Source: Syntrophaceae bacterium UBA6109 (GTDB lineage: Bacteria; Desulfobacterota; Syntrophia; Syntrophales; UBA6109). From it: a DNA stretch of 24,905 bases. Below the pieces are notes generated by a model that was not told where the DNA came from, ran no database searches, and was given only the letters and a program-made list of their open reading frames with translations. Where the stretch lies: contig DIWJ01000076.1 of the NCBI GenBank assembly GCA_002428445.1, forward strand, positions 1 to 24,905, given 5' to 3'. Shown here piece after piece: positions 16,619-23,817 of this stretch (the first letter of the stretch is position 1; each line of letters opens with the position of its first letter). Made by a program: the position numbers and the translations under genes.

Positions 16619-17770
16619 ATGAAGCCTCTTGCCCTCCTCTTCAGCATGTCCTTCCTGGTGCTTTTTGATGTCAGGATCCTGACGCCGGTTCTGCCTTCCA
16701 TTTCGGATTCACTCGGCTCCTCGCCCGGCGCGGTCGGTCTCGCCATGACGACCTATGCCTTCGCCTACGGCATAGGACAGCTCATCTGCGGCCCGCTTTC
16801 CGATCGCTTGGGGCGTGTCGAGGTGGTGCGGGTCGTGAGTATCGGGTTCAGCGTATTTACGATCCTTTCTGCCCTCACGATGACGGTCTGGCAGTTCACC
16901 GGATCCCGCCTCCTGGTCGGGGCGTTCGCCGGCGGTGTGATTCCCCTGACGCTGGTCTTCATCGGCGACACCGTCGCATACGAACGGCGGCAGGTGATAC
17001 TCGGCCGTTTTTCAATCATTACATCGTCCGCCATGGCCTTTTCCGCCTCCATCGGGGGCACCGTCGCCCATTTCGTCTCCTGGCGCTTCATGCTCATCGC
17101 TTATGGGCTGCTGGCCTTGATCCCGATCGGGCTTATGTGGCGGATCAAAACCGCTCCCCCGAAGGCACAAACGGAAGCCACCCCCAGTTTCCTGGCGATC
17201 CTCCGTGACCGCAGGGCGCAGTTCATTTATGCCTCCGTATTTCTCGAAGGAACGCTGCTCTGGGGCGGGATGACCTACCTCGGGTCCTTTGCAAACGTGA
17301 GATACGGCCTCGACCAGTTGATGGTGGGCCTGCTCATCGCTCTGTTCGGGGTCGGAATGATGGCCGGCGGGATCCTGATGGGACGGATCCATCGCCGATT
17401 GTCCGAAAACGCTCTGGCGCTGCTGGGAGGCGTGCTGATGGGGGTATCCTATCTCACGTTCACCCTGCAATGGCCGGTCGTCGCCTTTTCGATCTTTCTA
17501 TTCATCATGGGCTTCGGATACGTGGCCCTGCATACCACCCTTCAGGTGCGCGGCACCGAGATCAATCCGGCCGCCCGCGGGAAAGCGTTCTCCCTGTTCT
17601 CCTTCATGCTGTTTGCGGGAATCGCAACGGGGAGTGCCTTGTTTGCGCAGCTGGTGGATTCAGGGCGCTATACCACAATCTTCGGCATCGCAGGCATCGG
17701 CCTGATCATGATCGGCCTTGCGACGACCTTCACTCCGCCGCGCGGCAAGGAAGGATCGGACCCGTCCTGA
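16619..17770 (+). CDS. MFS transporter (12 TM), DHA1/drug-efflux-like, second copy
   Basis: A 383-residue major facilitator of the DHA1-like type. Motif A is GPLSDRLGR (near residue 60), and motif-B-like SRLLVGAFAGGVIPL and motif-C-like STSSAMAFSASIGGTVA regions follow. About 12 membrane segments are evident. It is unlike the first MFS protein in sequence, so this is not a tandem duplication. Members export drugs, sugars or organic compounds. The gene ends at a GC-rich hairpin facing the convergent small gene. Confidence 0.87.
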   Translation: MKPLALLFSMSFLVLFDVRILTPVLPSISDSLGSSPGAVGLAMTTYAFAYGIGQLICGPLSDRLGRVEVVRVVSIGFSVFTILSALTMTVWQFTGSRLLVGAFAGGVIPLTLVFIGDTVAYERRQVILGRFSIITSSAMAFSASIGGTVAHFVSWRFMLIAYGLLALIPIGLMWRIKTAPPKAQTEATPSFLAILRDRRAQFIYASVFLEGTLLWGGMTYLGSFANVRYGLDQLMVGLLIALFGVGMMAGGILMGRIHRRLSENALALLGGVLMGVSYLTFTLQWPVVAFSIFLFIMGFGYVALHTTLQVRGTEINPAARGKAFSLFSFMLFAGIATGSALFAQLVDSGRYTTIFGIAGIGLIMIGLATTFTPPRGKEGSDPS

Positions 17771-17787
17771 ACAGCGTGTGCACCATT

Positions 17788-17808
17788 CCGCGGGGCGGAA
17801 ACCCGCGG
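17788..17808. terminator. Hairpin between convergent genes
   Basis: CCGCGGG (17788-17794) and CCCGCGG (17802-17808) form a 7-bp all-GC stem with a 7-base loop, placed between the stop codons of the MFS gene (+) and the small minus-strand gene. No clear T run follows on either strand, so termination could be partial or factor-assisted. Confidence 0.45.
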
Positions 17809-17817
17809 CTGAAAGGC

Positions 17818-18132
17818 TCATTTGATTTTGCAGATTCTGCGCGACACCACTTCGAGCAGATCCGAACTTCTCCCCATGGCGTATTTCTTCTCGATGTTTT
17901 GCCGGTATGCGACCATCGTGCGGTCGATATCCTGCGTTTCTATTTCATAGAGCGCGAGGTATTTCCCCTGGCCGGGAAGGGGCTTGCGATTTACGTAGCG
18001 GACGGCTGTCTTGAACCCCGGCGTCCCAGACAGGATGTCGGGTATGTGGATGTCGTCCAGCCACGAATTGAATTCCGCTTCGCGATCTTTGTCCTTGCAG
18101 TTGGACTCGACGATCAAAAGCCATTGCTCCAT
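17818..18132 (-). CDS. Small EthD-like dimeric alpha/beta-barrel protein
   Basis: A 104-residue protein beginning MEQWLLIVESN. The central FNSWLDDIHIPDILSGTPGF followed by an Arg/Tyr strand and KYLALYEIE resembles the ferredoxin-like dimeric alpha/beta-barrel (EthD-like) family, in which the His of the HIPD segment often lies in the cavity. The start at 18132 has GGAGGAG upstream on the minus strand; the frame continues upstream but without a site. Such proteins degrade or bind small hydrophobic compounds, and often sit in catabolic loci. Function unknown. Confidence 0.75.
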   Translation of the reverse strand: MEQWLLIVESNCKDKDREAEFNSWLDDIHIPDILSGTPGFKTAVRYVNRKPLPGQGKYLALYEIETQDIDRTMVAYRQNIEKKYAMGRSSDLLEVVSRRICKIK

Positions 18133-18430
18133 CTTGCTCCTCCATATCCGGCACTGTGAGAATCGGGTTTTTCCGCGCTTGTGTTTTCTGACACATCCTG
18201 CACGATCAACTGCAGTCTGAAAGATGGCGATAGGCGCTGTCAAGCATTTTATTCTGCAGGGGCCGCGCAGGGCGACACGGGAGTGAAATGCTGCGCGATG
18301 CCGGCAGCTCGTGATAAAATCCGGAATGAACCGCCCGTCGATGCCTGAGCAATATGGCGGCCCCGACGGCCGAAGACGTTGTAAGAGATCGGGTGGTTGC
18401 GACGATAGAAGGGCGGAGGGGTTCTGTCAA

Positions 18431-18459
18431 GGGAAAAGGAAAACAGGGAAAAGGAAAAC
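18431..18459. repeat. Tandem repeat, 2 x 14 bases
   Basis: GGGAAAAGGAAAAC occurs at 18431-18444 and again at 18446-18459, with a single A between, giving a 15-base period. It is a purine-rich direct repeat about 125 bases before the methyltransferase gene. It may be simple slippage or a regulator-binding element. Confidence 0.7.
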
Positions 18460-18491
18460 GGCCGGCGGCCCTTTGGCGTCCTCCTCCGGTA

Positions 18492-18520
18492 TTGTTTCTC
18501 TGCTCCGCACCCTTTATGCT
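18492..18520 (+). promoter_or_regulatory. Candidate promoter for the methyltransferase gene
   Basis: TTGTTT (18492-18497) and TATGCT (18515-18520) are separated by 17 bases, a reasonable sigma70 arrangement, about 60 bases before the ATG. Confidence 0.4.
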
Positions 18521-18582
18521 ACAGTGCGGCACGAAGTGCAGAGAACAGCGAATCCTTCGAAAGGAGAAGGGCAGACAGACAG

Positions 18583-19290
18583 ATGAAAAGATGGCTCTAT
18601 GACGAATTCAGGCATTGCGGCGTTGACTACTCCAGGGCCGGGCAGGCCGAGATGTATGACGACCGGCATCAGAAATTCCGGAACTATGAAAAAGAGTTCG
18701 AAGGGTTGATGGATTTTCTTGAACTCGACGATCCGGAGCAGAAAACGGTTGTGGACCTGGGCTGCGGCACCGGCGCCGTGTCCGTCTTTGCGGCAAAGTG
18801 CTTCAAGACCGTTTACGCCGTTGATGTCTCGGGTGCCATGATTGAACGGGCAAAGAAGAAGCTCGATGGGGATATCCATAATCTCAGGTTCATCAACGCA
18901 GGCTTCCTGAGCTATGAACAGGTTGGCGAACCGGTCGATCTGGTCATCACGAAGGCCGCATTTCACCACTTGCCGGATTTCTGGAAGCAAATTGCGCTGC
19001 TGAGAATCAACAGGATGCTGAAAATGGGCGGCCTGCTGTACATCCATGACGTGGTGTTTCAGTTCGATCCCCGGGAATATGACAGCAAGATCGATTCCTG
19101 GATTGCCGGGTTCGGGAAAGTCGCCGGCGAAGAATTCAGGTCGGAGGTCGAGACTCATATCCGGGACGAGTACAGCACATTCGGCTGGATCATGAATGGA
19201 ATGCTCGACAAGGCCGGGTTTTCCGTAGAAAAATGCAGATCCGACGATGATTTCCTGACTGAGTATGCCTGCCGCAAAGTTCGGGATTGA
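18583..19290 (+). CDS. SAM-dependent class I methyltransferase
   Basis: A 235-residue methyltransferase with motif I VVDLGCGTGAVSV (about 56-68), the acidic residue of motif II in AVDVSGAMIERAKKK, and motif IV-like DLVITKAAFHHLPDFWK. The Rossmann core (about 50-160) is followed by a short C-terminal cap. The HHLPDFWK segment is typical of methyltransferase type 11/25 proteins acting on small molecules. GAAGGG lies about 11 bases upstream of ATG 18583. It is transcribed alone; the substrate is unknown. Confidence 0.85.
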   Translation: MKRWLYDEFRHCGVDYSRAGQAEMYDDRHQKFRNYEKEFEGLMDFLELDDPEQKTVVDLGCGTGAVSVFAAKCFKTVYAVDVSGAMIERAKKKLDGDIHNLRFINAGFLSYEQVGEPVDLVITKAAFHHLPDFWKQIALLRINRMLKMGGLLYIHDVVFQFDPREYDSKIDSWIAGFGKVAGEEFRSEVETHIRDEYSTFGWIMNGMLDKAGFSVEKCRSDDDFLTEYACRKVRD

Positions 19291-19420
19291 TTTGCAGAAA
19301 GACAGGGTAGCGAAGGGGTGCAACTGACCACGACCGCTGTGTATCTTGAGATCAACGGGCAGGAGGCGAAGGGAATATTGAGGGGTAAGGGATTACTGTA
19401 ACTCAAAAGGCTACAATACA

Positions 19421-20254
19421 TCAGAAATCGAAATGATCGGGATCCGCCCCAAAACGTCGTTTCACCTCGAGATGATCGATTTTCCCCATATCCTCCGCTG
19501 AAAGCTCGAAATCGAAGATCCGAGTATTCGATAGAATTCTGGCCGGAGTCACAGATTTCGGTATGGTAACCACCCCCTTTTGCAGGTTCCATCGAAGCAC
19601 AATCTGTGCAGAGTCTTTCCCATGTTTCTGTGCCAACTCTTTGAGCAATTCAACTTCCGTTATTCTACCCTGCATCAATGGGCTCCACGCCTCGTATTGG
19701 ATATGCCGATCGGCGCAGAAATCAATCAGGTCCTGCTGTACCAAGTACGGATGACATTCCATCTGGTTAACCATGGGAATGATTTCTGCCGTTTTCAGCA
19801 GATCGAGCAGATGATGCTTCATGAAATTGCTGATACCGATGGCGCGCACCCGGCCCTGTTCGTATAAGTGCTCGACGGCGCGCCAGGTATTCTTGAATTT
19901 ATCTTTTACCGGCCAGTGCACCAAATACAGATCCAGATAGTCGAAGCCAAGTTCTTTGAGGCTTCTGTCAAAAGCCTTCAGCGTGGACTCGTAGCCCTGA
20001 TCGGGATTCCAGACTTTGGTGGTGACGAACACCTCTTCGCGCTTCACGCCGCTTTGCCGTATGGCCGTCCCCACGCCTCTTTCATTCTGGTAAAAGACAG
20101 CCGTATCGATATGTCTGTAACCGGCATACAGAGCATAGGAAACAGCGTTGATCACTTCCTCCCCTTCCTTGGCTTTATAGACGCCAAGTCCCAGATACGG
20201 CATTTTCACTCCGTTGTGCAACGTCACACATCCTGTCATATCTGTAATCTTCAT
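19421..20254 (-). CDS. Aldo/keto reductase
   Basis: A 277-residue NADPH-dependent aldo/keto reductase (AKR5-like, 2,5-diketo-gluconate/prostaglandin-type). The catalytic tetrad D50, Y55, K80 and H113 is intact, and signatures GYRHIDTAVFYQNE (45-58) and the late PKSVTPARI (NADPH-binding) are present. It starts at 20254, where GAGGG precedes the ATG by 5 bases. The open frame extends upstream to 20476, but that part is a different, broken gene (20255-20651) in the same frame. It reduces small aldehydes or ketones in the cytoplasm. Cotranscription with the upstream remnant and lyase is likely. Confidence 0.92.
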   Translation of the reverse strand: MKITDMTGCVTLHNGVKMPYLGLGVYKAKEGEEVINAVSYALYAGYRHIDTAVFYQNERGVGTAIRQSGVKREEVFVTTKVWNPDQGYESTLKAFDRSLKELGFDYLDLYLVHWPVKDKFKNTWRAVEHLYEQGRVRAIGISNFMKHHLLDLLKTAEIIPMVNQMECHPYLVQQDLIDFCADRHIQYEAWSPLMQGRITEVELLKELAQKHGKDSAQIVLRWNLQKGVVTIPKSVTPARILSNTRIFDFELSAEDMGKIDHLEVKRRFGADPDHFDF

Positions 20255-20651
20255 GTTTACCCTCAAATAGGTCCGTTTTTCATCCGGCATATTGGACTCT
20301 TGGAGCGTCAGGGAATGCGAGCCCCCCCATCTGTTCGACAAGAGATTCGAGATCAGAACCACCATGCTCCGCAAAGATCTCATCCGTCTCTGTCCGGCCG
20401 TCTGCATCGTTCCGACAACGCCCGGAAAATCCGCATTTTTCCCATCGATCTTGCAGCGGGGCTCGACAACATCCATGAGGTTCAGTATCCGGACATGATC
20501 CCCGGGATATACCGGGTTGATCTCGACAGGCTGGGTCCTTCAGGATCAATTCCTCCAATTTCTTCTTATTGACGAATAGCACGCCCCTTGGCATACGCTT
20601 CGATGCCGTCTCAAGGTCTTTGATGCCAATCGACTCAATTTCAAGTCTCAT
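20255..20651 (-). pseudogene. Remnant of a glycine/betaine/proline reductase-type component (Grd/Prd-like), N-terminal part
   Basis: On the minus strand, a good ribosome binding site (GGAGGGAG) precedes ATG 20651. The protein opens MRLEIESIGIKDL and continues VLFVNKKKLEELILKD, the N-terminal pattern of GrdE/GrdG/PrdA-type subunits. Near 20533-20540 this frame is lost, and homology-like text continues in a neighbouring frame: INPVYPGDHVRILNLMDVVE, then PRCKIDG, FPGVVG and a decayed GxGRTxxLxG segment. That frame then runs without a stop into the aldo/keto reductase. Only about 125 of the roughly 430 expected residues remain, so this looks like a truncated and frameshifted relic. Family assignment comes from pattern recognition and is moderate. 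Confidence 0.55.
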
Positions 20652-20677
20652 GTGAATCTCCCTCCGCTGGGTCGCAG

Positions 20678-21994
20678 TCAGTCTTTCGCCCGTCGTTCTT
20701 TTGTCTGCCGAATGACTTCGAGCGTCACCTGTGGGGCAAGACCGACGTACTTCGCAGGATCGAGGATCTCATCCAGGCGCTGTTTTGAGAGGTATTGAGC
20801 CACGTTCGGATTCGCAAAGAGGGCGTCCTTGAGGGTGAGAGTTTCTTTCGCCGCCTTCATCGTTGCTTCGTAAACGAGTTCGTGGGCAGTTTGCTTTCCG
20901 GCTTTCTGGCCGAGTTCGAACATGACCGCTTCTGAGAGAATCATGCCGCGCGTGAGGTCGAGGTTCTGTCGCATCCGCTTCCGGTCGATGGTCGGGTTCT
21001 TCGTGACCTTCTTCATCAATGTCAGGATGTCTCCCGTGAGGAGGCACTGCTCAGCAAGGGCATCGCGTCCAACATACCAACCGGCATCGCCGCGTTCGTG
21101 CTCGACCCACATTCCCTCCACCTGGATCATGGCGCAGTATTTGACCCGCTTGCAAAGCCCCATGATCACTTCGCAGGTGTGAGGGTTTCTTTTCTGGGGC
21201 ATGGTGCTGCTCCCCACCGTACCTTCGCTGATCGGTTCCTCCATTTCGGCCACTTCCGTCCTCTGCAGCGTGTAGATCTCACTGGCGATCTTCCCCATCG
21301 TCCCCGAGATCATCGCGATGAGGCAACCAAACTCCGCGTTGCGGTCGCGCGCCGACGCCCAGCAGATGTCGGGCGGATCGAGCCCCAGTTTTTCCATAAC
21401 CCGGGATTCGATCTCGGTCCCTCGTTCACCGAAGGACGCGTAGGTTCCTACCGCGCCAGCCAACATACCGACGAACAACCGCTTTCGCGATTCCTTCAGG
21501 CGCTCGATGTGGCGACGGATCTCACTCACCCAGACAGCGACCTTGAAACCCATCGTGACCGGAAGGCCATGCTGGCCATGCGTTCTTCCCGCCATAACAG
21601 TGTCCATCTCCCGCTCGGCGATTTCGAGAAGGTTGCCTTCGATCTCCCGGAGAAGTTCGTAGATGATCCTGTGGGCCGCTTTGATGGCGATCTGGTCACC
21701 TGTGTCGATGATATCCTGAGTCGTTGGCCCGTAGTGGATGTATTCGCCCCATTTGCCGCTACAGGCTTTCTGAAGGGTGCGCACCGTCGACACGACGGCG
21801 TGGTCGGTCAGCGCAAACTGTTTCTTCATGTAATCGAGATCGAGGCAATCGACTTTTGCCTTGGATGAAATCTCCCGCGCTGCATCTTGGGGAATAATCC
21901 CCATCTCGGCATCCACTTCGGCTAGGATCTTCTCGATATCCAGCCATCGCTGCAGATTTGCCCTTTCGTTGAATATCTCGGACATAACAGCCAT
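20678..21994 (-). CDS. Adenylosuccinate lyase/fumarase-superfamily enzyme
   Basis: A 438-residue protein of the aspartase/fumarase superfamily, closest in feel to PurB and 3-carboxymuconate cycloisomerase. H88 in HYGPTTQDI and H139 in GRTHGQH are the conserved active-site residues. The signature loop is GSSTMPQKRNP (261-271) with the catalytic Ser pair; PurB normally has H where Q267 is found, as in argininosuccinate-lyase-type signatures. The C-terminal domain (about 360-430) is of ADSL_C type. Start at 21994 is fixed by GGAGG seven bases upstream; GTG 22000 is too close to it. No purine genes surround it, so a catabolic C-N or C-O lyase role is more likely than AMP synthesis. Confidence 0.88.
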   Translation of the reverse strand: MAVMSEIFNERANLQRWLDIEKILAEVDAEMGIIPQDAAREISSKAKVDCLDLDYMKKQFALTDHAVVSTVRTLQKACSGKWGEYIHYGPTTQDIIDTGDQIAIKAAHRIIYELLREIEGNLLEIAEREMDTVMAGRTHGQHGLPVTMGFKVAVWVSEIRRHIERLKESRKRLFVGMLAGAVGTYASFGERGTEIESRVMEKLGLDPPDICWASARDRNAEFGCLIAMISGTMGKIASEIYTLQRTEVAEMEEPISEGTVGSSTMPQKRNPHTCEVIMGLCKRVKYCAMIQVEGMWVEHERGDAGWYVGRDALAEQCLLTGDILTLMKKVTKNPTIDRKRMRQNLDLTRGMILSEAVMFELGQKAGKQTAHELVYEATMKAAKETLTLKDALFANPNVAQYLSKQRLDEILDPAKYVGLAPQVTLEVIRQTKERRAKD

Positions 21995-22114
21995 AAACAC
22001 ACCTCCATCAGATTCAATTTATGGTAATCAATTCAAAAAAGCGAAAAATATTTTACCTTATCTTTTCTTCCTTCGTATGCTTTTGATAATATTAGAAAAT
22101 GTTCTCGAAAATAC

Positions 22115-22153
22115 AAAACAGGGGGTCGGAAACATCATCCAACCCCCTGTTTT
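22115..22153 (-). terminator. Intrinsic terminator downstream of the tRNA-Glu fragment
   Basis: AAAACAGGGGGT (22115-22126) and ACCCCCTGTTTT (22142-22153) are a perfect 12-bp inverted repeat with a 15-base loop. On the minus strand the stem is followed by TTTTGTATTTTC, a good U tract. It lies 6 bases past the tRNA CCA end, so it looks like the original terminator of the tRNA-Glu gene. It would also insulate the lyase gene from readthrough. Confidence 0.75.
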
Positions 22154-22159
22154 CATTAC

Positions 22160-22203
22160 TGGCGTCCCCACCGGGAGTCGAACCCGAGTTACCGGCGTGA
22201 AAG
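22160..22203 (-). tRNA. 3' fragment of tRNA-Glu (UUC), likely attachment-site scar
   Basis: Reading the minus strand, CTTTCAC (22203-22197) is an anticodon loop with anticodon TTC. The 3' anticodon strand GCCGG, variable TAAC, T arm TCGGG-TTCGACT-CCCGG, 3' acceptor strand TGGGGAC, discriminator G and encoded CCA (22162-22160) follow as in bacterial tRNA-Glu. The 5' half is missing: upstream bases do not contain the GTCCCCA acceptor strand or a D arm, and AGCGC does not pair with GCCGG. It is therefore a fragment, not a working tRNA. Tyrosine integrases commonly leave such 3' copies at the distal end of islands. Confidence 0.85.
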
Positions 22204-22209
22204 GCGCTG

Positions 22210-22226
22210 GCACATCTTCGATGTGC
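22210..22226. repeat. Perfect dyad next to the tRNA fragment
   Basis: GCACATC-ttc-GATGTGC is a 7-bp inverted repeat with a 3-base centre, starting 6 bases beyond the recognisable tRNA bases. It may be part of the recombinase core region or a hairpin at the element end. Confidence 0.6.
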
Positions 22227-22295
22227 AAAAAGCGTAATAAAAATATGTAGAAGAAACTGCATCCATACCTCTTATTTTGCCAATTTACCCAATAA

Positions 22296-22315
22296 TACCA
22301 CGGAAAGTACCACGG
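22296..22315. repeat. Direct repeats near the putative att site
   Basis: TACCACGG occurs at 22296-22303 and 22308-22315, a 12-base period. Short direct repeats about 100 bases inside an element end resemble integrase arm-binding sites. This is inferred, since no integrase gene is in the window. Confidence 0.5.
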
Positions 22316-22466
22316 CAGAATCAAGAACTGCTCATAAAAATTCGATAAAACTCATGATATAGAATTCTTATCATCGATTTCCTGTAAACTTCCCAAATGT
22401 CTACATGTTTTGGAGATACGGGCAGCTACAGGCATTAGCTCAATATAATCATGATCTTTAGCCTAT

Positions 22467-22495
22467 TTGACATGCGGAGCTATCTGCCGTATGAT
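22467..22495 (+). promoter_or_regulatory. Near-consensus sigma70 promoter with palindrome, before the alpha-CTD gene
   Basis: TTGACA (22467-22472), a 17-base spacer and TATGAT (22490-22495) make a near-perfect promoter. A 10-base palindrome ATGATATCAT (22491-22500) overlaps the -10 box, suited to a repressor. The transcript would have a leader of roughly 120 bases before the GTG at 22621. Confidence 0.65.
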
Positions 22496-22556
22496 ATCAT
22501 ATCAATCCAATTAACTTTAAGCCCTGAATCACGGTCGTTTCGATAGAATATAGAGA

Positions 22557-22631
22557 GCGTAATTGCGCCCGTAAAATGGATCAAGGTCCATTTTCAATAC
22601 TCTTGAAAGGGGGCAATTGCGTGAATTACGC
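22557..22631 (+). promoter_or_regulatory. Structured 5' leader covering the ribosome binding site of the alpha-CTD gene
   Basis: AATTGCGCCC (22561-22570) pairs with GGGGGCAATT (22609-22618) with one mismatch, and the stem can extend to G22557 and the GTG start. Inside it AAAATGGA (22573-22580) pairs perfectly with TCCATTTT (22587-22594). The outer left arm GCGTAATT (22557-22564) is also a perfect complement of AATTACGC (22624-22631), so two exclusive folds are possible. The first would hide the GAAAGGGGG ribosome binding site and start codon. Confidence 0.5.
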
Positions 22632-23235
22632 TACCAGATTTCAAAATCGAGTCGTTTCTTCGGGGGCAACATACGACGACCGAACACCGTCCCGTAAACA
22701 AAATACCAGTGTCAATGACCGCCTTAATGCCACCCTACTGGGTTTGATCGAAGAAGAATCTGAGCTTTCCTACCGTTCTCTGAACTGCCTGAGGCAAAAC
22801 AATATAAAACTGATTGGGCAACTGGCCCAGAAAACCGAATCGGAGCTTCTACGTCTCAAGAATTTTGGACGCCGATCTCTAACTGAGTTAAAGGCTTCTT
22901 TGGAGTCCTTCGGTCTCGCATTCGGAATGACGTTTGACTTTTCCCCGTGGACAGATGGTCCAGAGGATACTCTTTTGATCCAAATATTGTCATGCCAACA
23001 GAATAACGGAGGGTTCTTAATTGATGAAAGAATTTCAGGTCTAATAAATATCGATTTCAATGCTATTTCGGTGAAACTGAAAGACGAAAACGGAAATGAC
23101 AGAAAACAATCGATGCTGTCTTTGTCAACGGAAGTAATCGTAAATATACTTTCAAGTGATAGGTACTCAGGGCTTCCTTTCCTCAGCGACATCATAAAAA
23201 AGAACCAACGATGGTTAAAAGATCACCGTATTTGA
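22621..23235 (+). CDS. Orphan RNA polymerase alpha-subunit C-terminal-domain-like protein
   Basis: A 204-residue protein. Residues about 38-103 match the alpha-CTD helix-hairpin-helix fold: ELSYRSLNCLRQNNIKLIGQ and KNFGRRSLTELK. The UP-element DNA-contact residues of E. coli alpha (R265, N268, C269, G296, K298, S299, E302) correspond to R52, N55, C56, G83, R85, S86 and E89, with only K-to-R changed. There is no alpha-NTD, so it cannot be a core subunit. Residues about 110-204 form a domain I do not recognise. GTG 22621 is preferred because GAAAGGGGG lies 7 bases upstream; in-frame ATG 22576 has no site. It could bind AT-rich promoters or touch activators or sigma. Stand-alone alpha-CTD-like proteins are known in annotated genomes but largely uncharacterised. 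Confidence 0.8.
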   Translation: MNYATRFQNRVVSSGATYDDRTPSRKQNTSVNDRLNATLLGLIEEESELSYRSLNCLRQNNIKLIGQLAQKTESELLRLKNFGRRSLTELKASLESFGLAFGMTFDFSPWTDGPEDTLLIQILSCQQNNGGFLIDERISGLINIDFNAISVKLKDENGNDRKQSMLSLSTEVIVNILSSDRYSGLPFLSDIIKKNQRWLKDHRI

Positions 23236-23268
23236 AATGATACAATTTCCAATAAGCCCCCATTGCAT

Positions 23269-23766
23269 ATGAAAATTGGAAAGAAGCATATTGTAGGATT
23301 AGCGATAGCCATTGTACTGATATTGCTATACATAGATGATTATTATAGCCTAAAACTATTAAGCTATATTGCTTTATTTATAAGTATTCCACTCGTTTTA
23401 ATCCTATCTCTATTTTTCGGTGGATTTATCTATTTTGGGACTATTTACTTGGTGTGCTTCTCGAAAGATGCAATCCAAGGCAAAATCGATGTTGAGCAAA
23501 ACGAGCTTTTTTTTGAGAAAAAACGCGTTACGGAAGTCTATGAGGATAGATCGGAAGAAGTTATAAAAGAGAAATTGAAAAAACAACACTATCGGGGATA
23601 TTTCCTGACGGTGGGATTTTTAGTGGCATTGTTTTATATGGACGTCACGGTGTTCCAATACGATATGTTTGATGTATTAGAAGGTCTAATTCTTGCTGGT
23701 GTCATATCATGGTTTGCAATACTTGGTTTATCAGAATTGTACTATAGTAAGCATAAACCGAAGTAA
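23269..23766 (+). CDS. Small membrane protein of unknown function
   Basis: A 165-residue protein with hydrophobic segments at about 8-22, 32-64 (probably two passes), 111-128 and 136-155, and a charged cytoplasmic-type stretch between (about 66-110, Lys/Glu-rich). I do not recognise a family. The start is uncertain: ATG 23269 has no clear ribosome binding site and the in-frame TTG 23263 is no better. It lies 33 bases after the alpha-CTD gene, and its AT-rich codon use fits the same element. Cotranscription is possible. Confidence 0.55.
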   Translation: MKIGKKHIVGLAIAIVLILLYIDDYYSLKLLSYIALFISIPLVLILSLFFGGFIYFGTIYLVCFSKDAIQGKIDVEQNELFFEKKRVTEVYEDRSEEVIKEKLKKQHYRGYFLTVGFLVALFYMDVTVFQYDMFDVLEGLILAGVISWFAILGLSELYYSKHKPK

Positions 23767-23817
23767 TACGATTATGCTTTCTACGGAGTAAATGATAACT
23801 TCGCCTACATTTGCCGA

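Larger units (their letters stand above)
18133..18582. other. Divergent intergenic region
   Basis: This 450-base gap lies between the small minus-strand gene and the methyltransferase. Open frames here are GC-driven and not convincing. It contains a 14-base tandem repeat (18431-18459) and a promoter-like pair (18492-18520) facing the methyltransferase. Confidence 0.5.

Noticed and set aside
20678..21994. Assignment as housekeeping purB
   Set aside because: Signature loop differs, and no purine or other nucleotide genes are nearby; kept as superfamily only.
22160..22230. Intact tRNA-Glu gene
   Set aside because: The acceptor 5' strand and D arm are absent and the anticodon stem cannot pair, so only the 3' part is real.
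22058..22324. 88-codon minus-strand frame through the tRNA fragment
   Set aside because: It translates the tRNA-Glu remnant and its terminator; typical false ORF over tRNA sequence.
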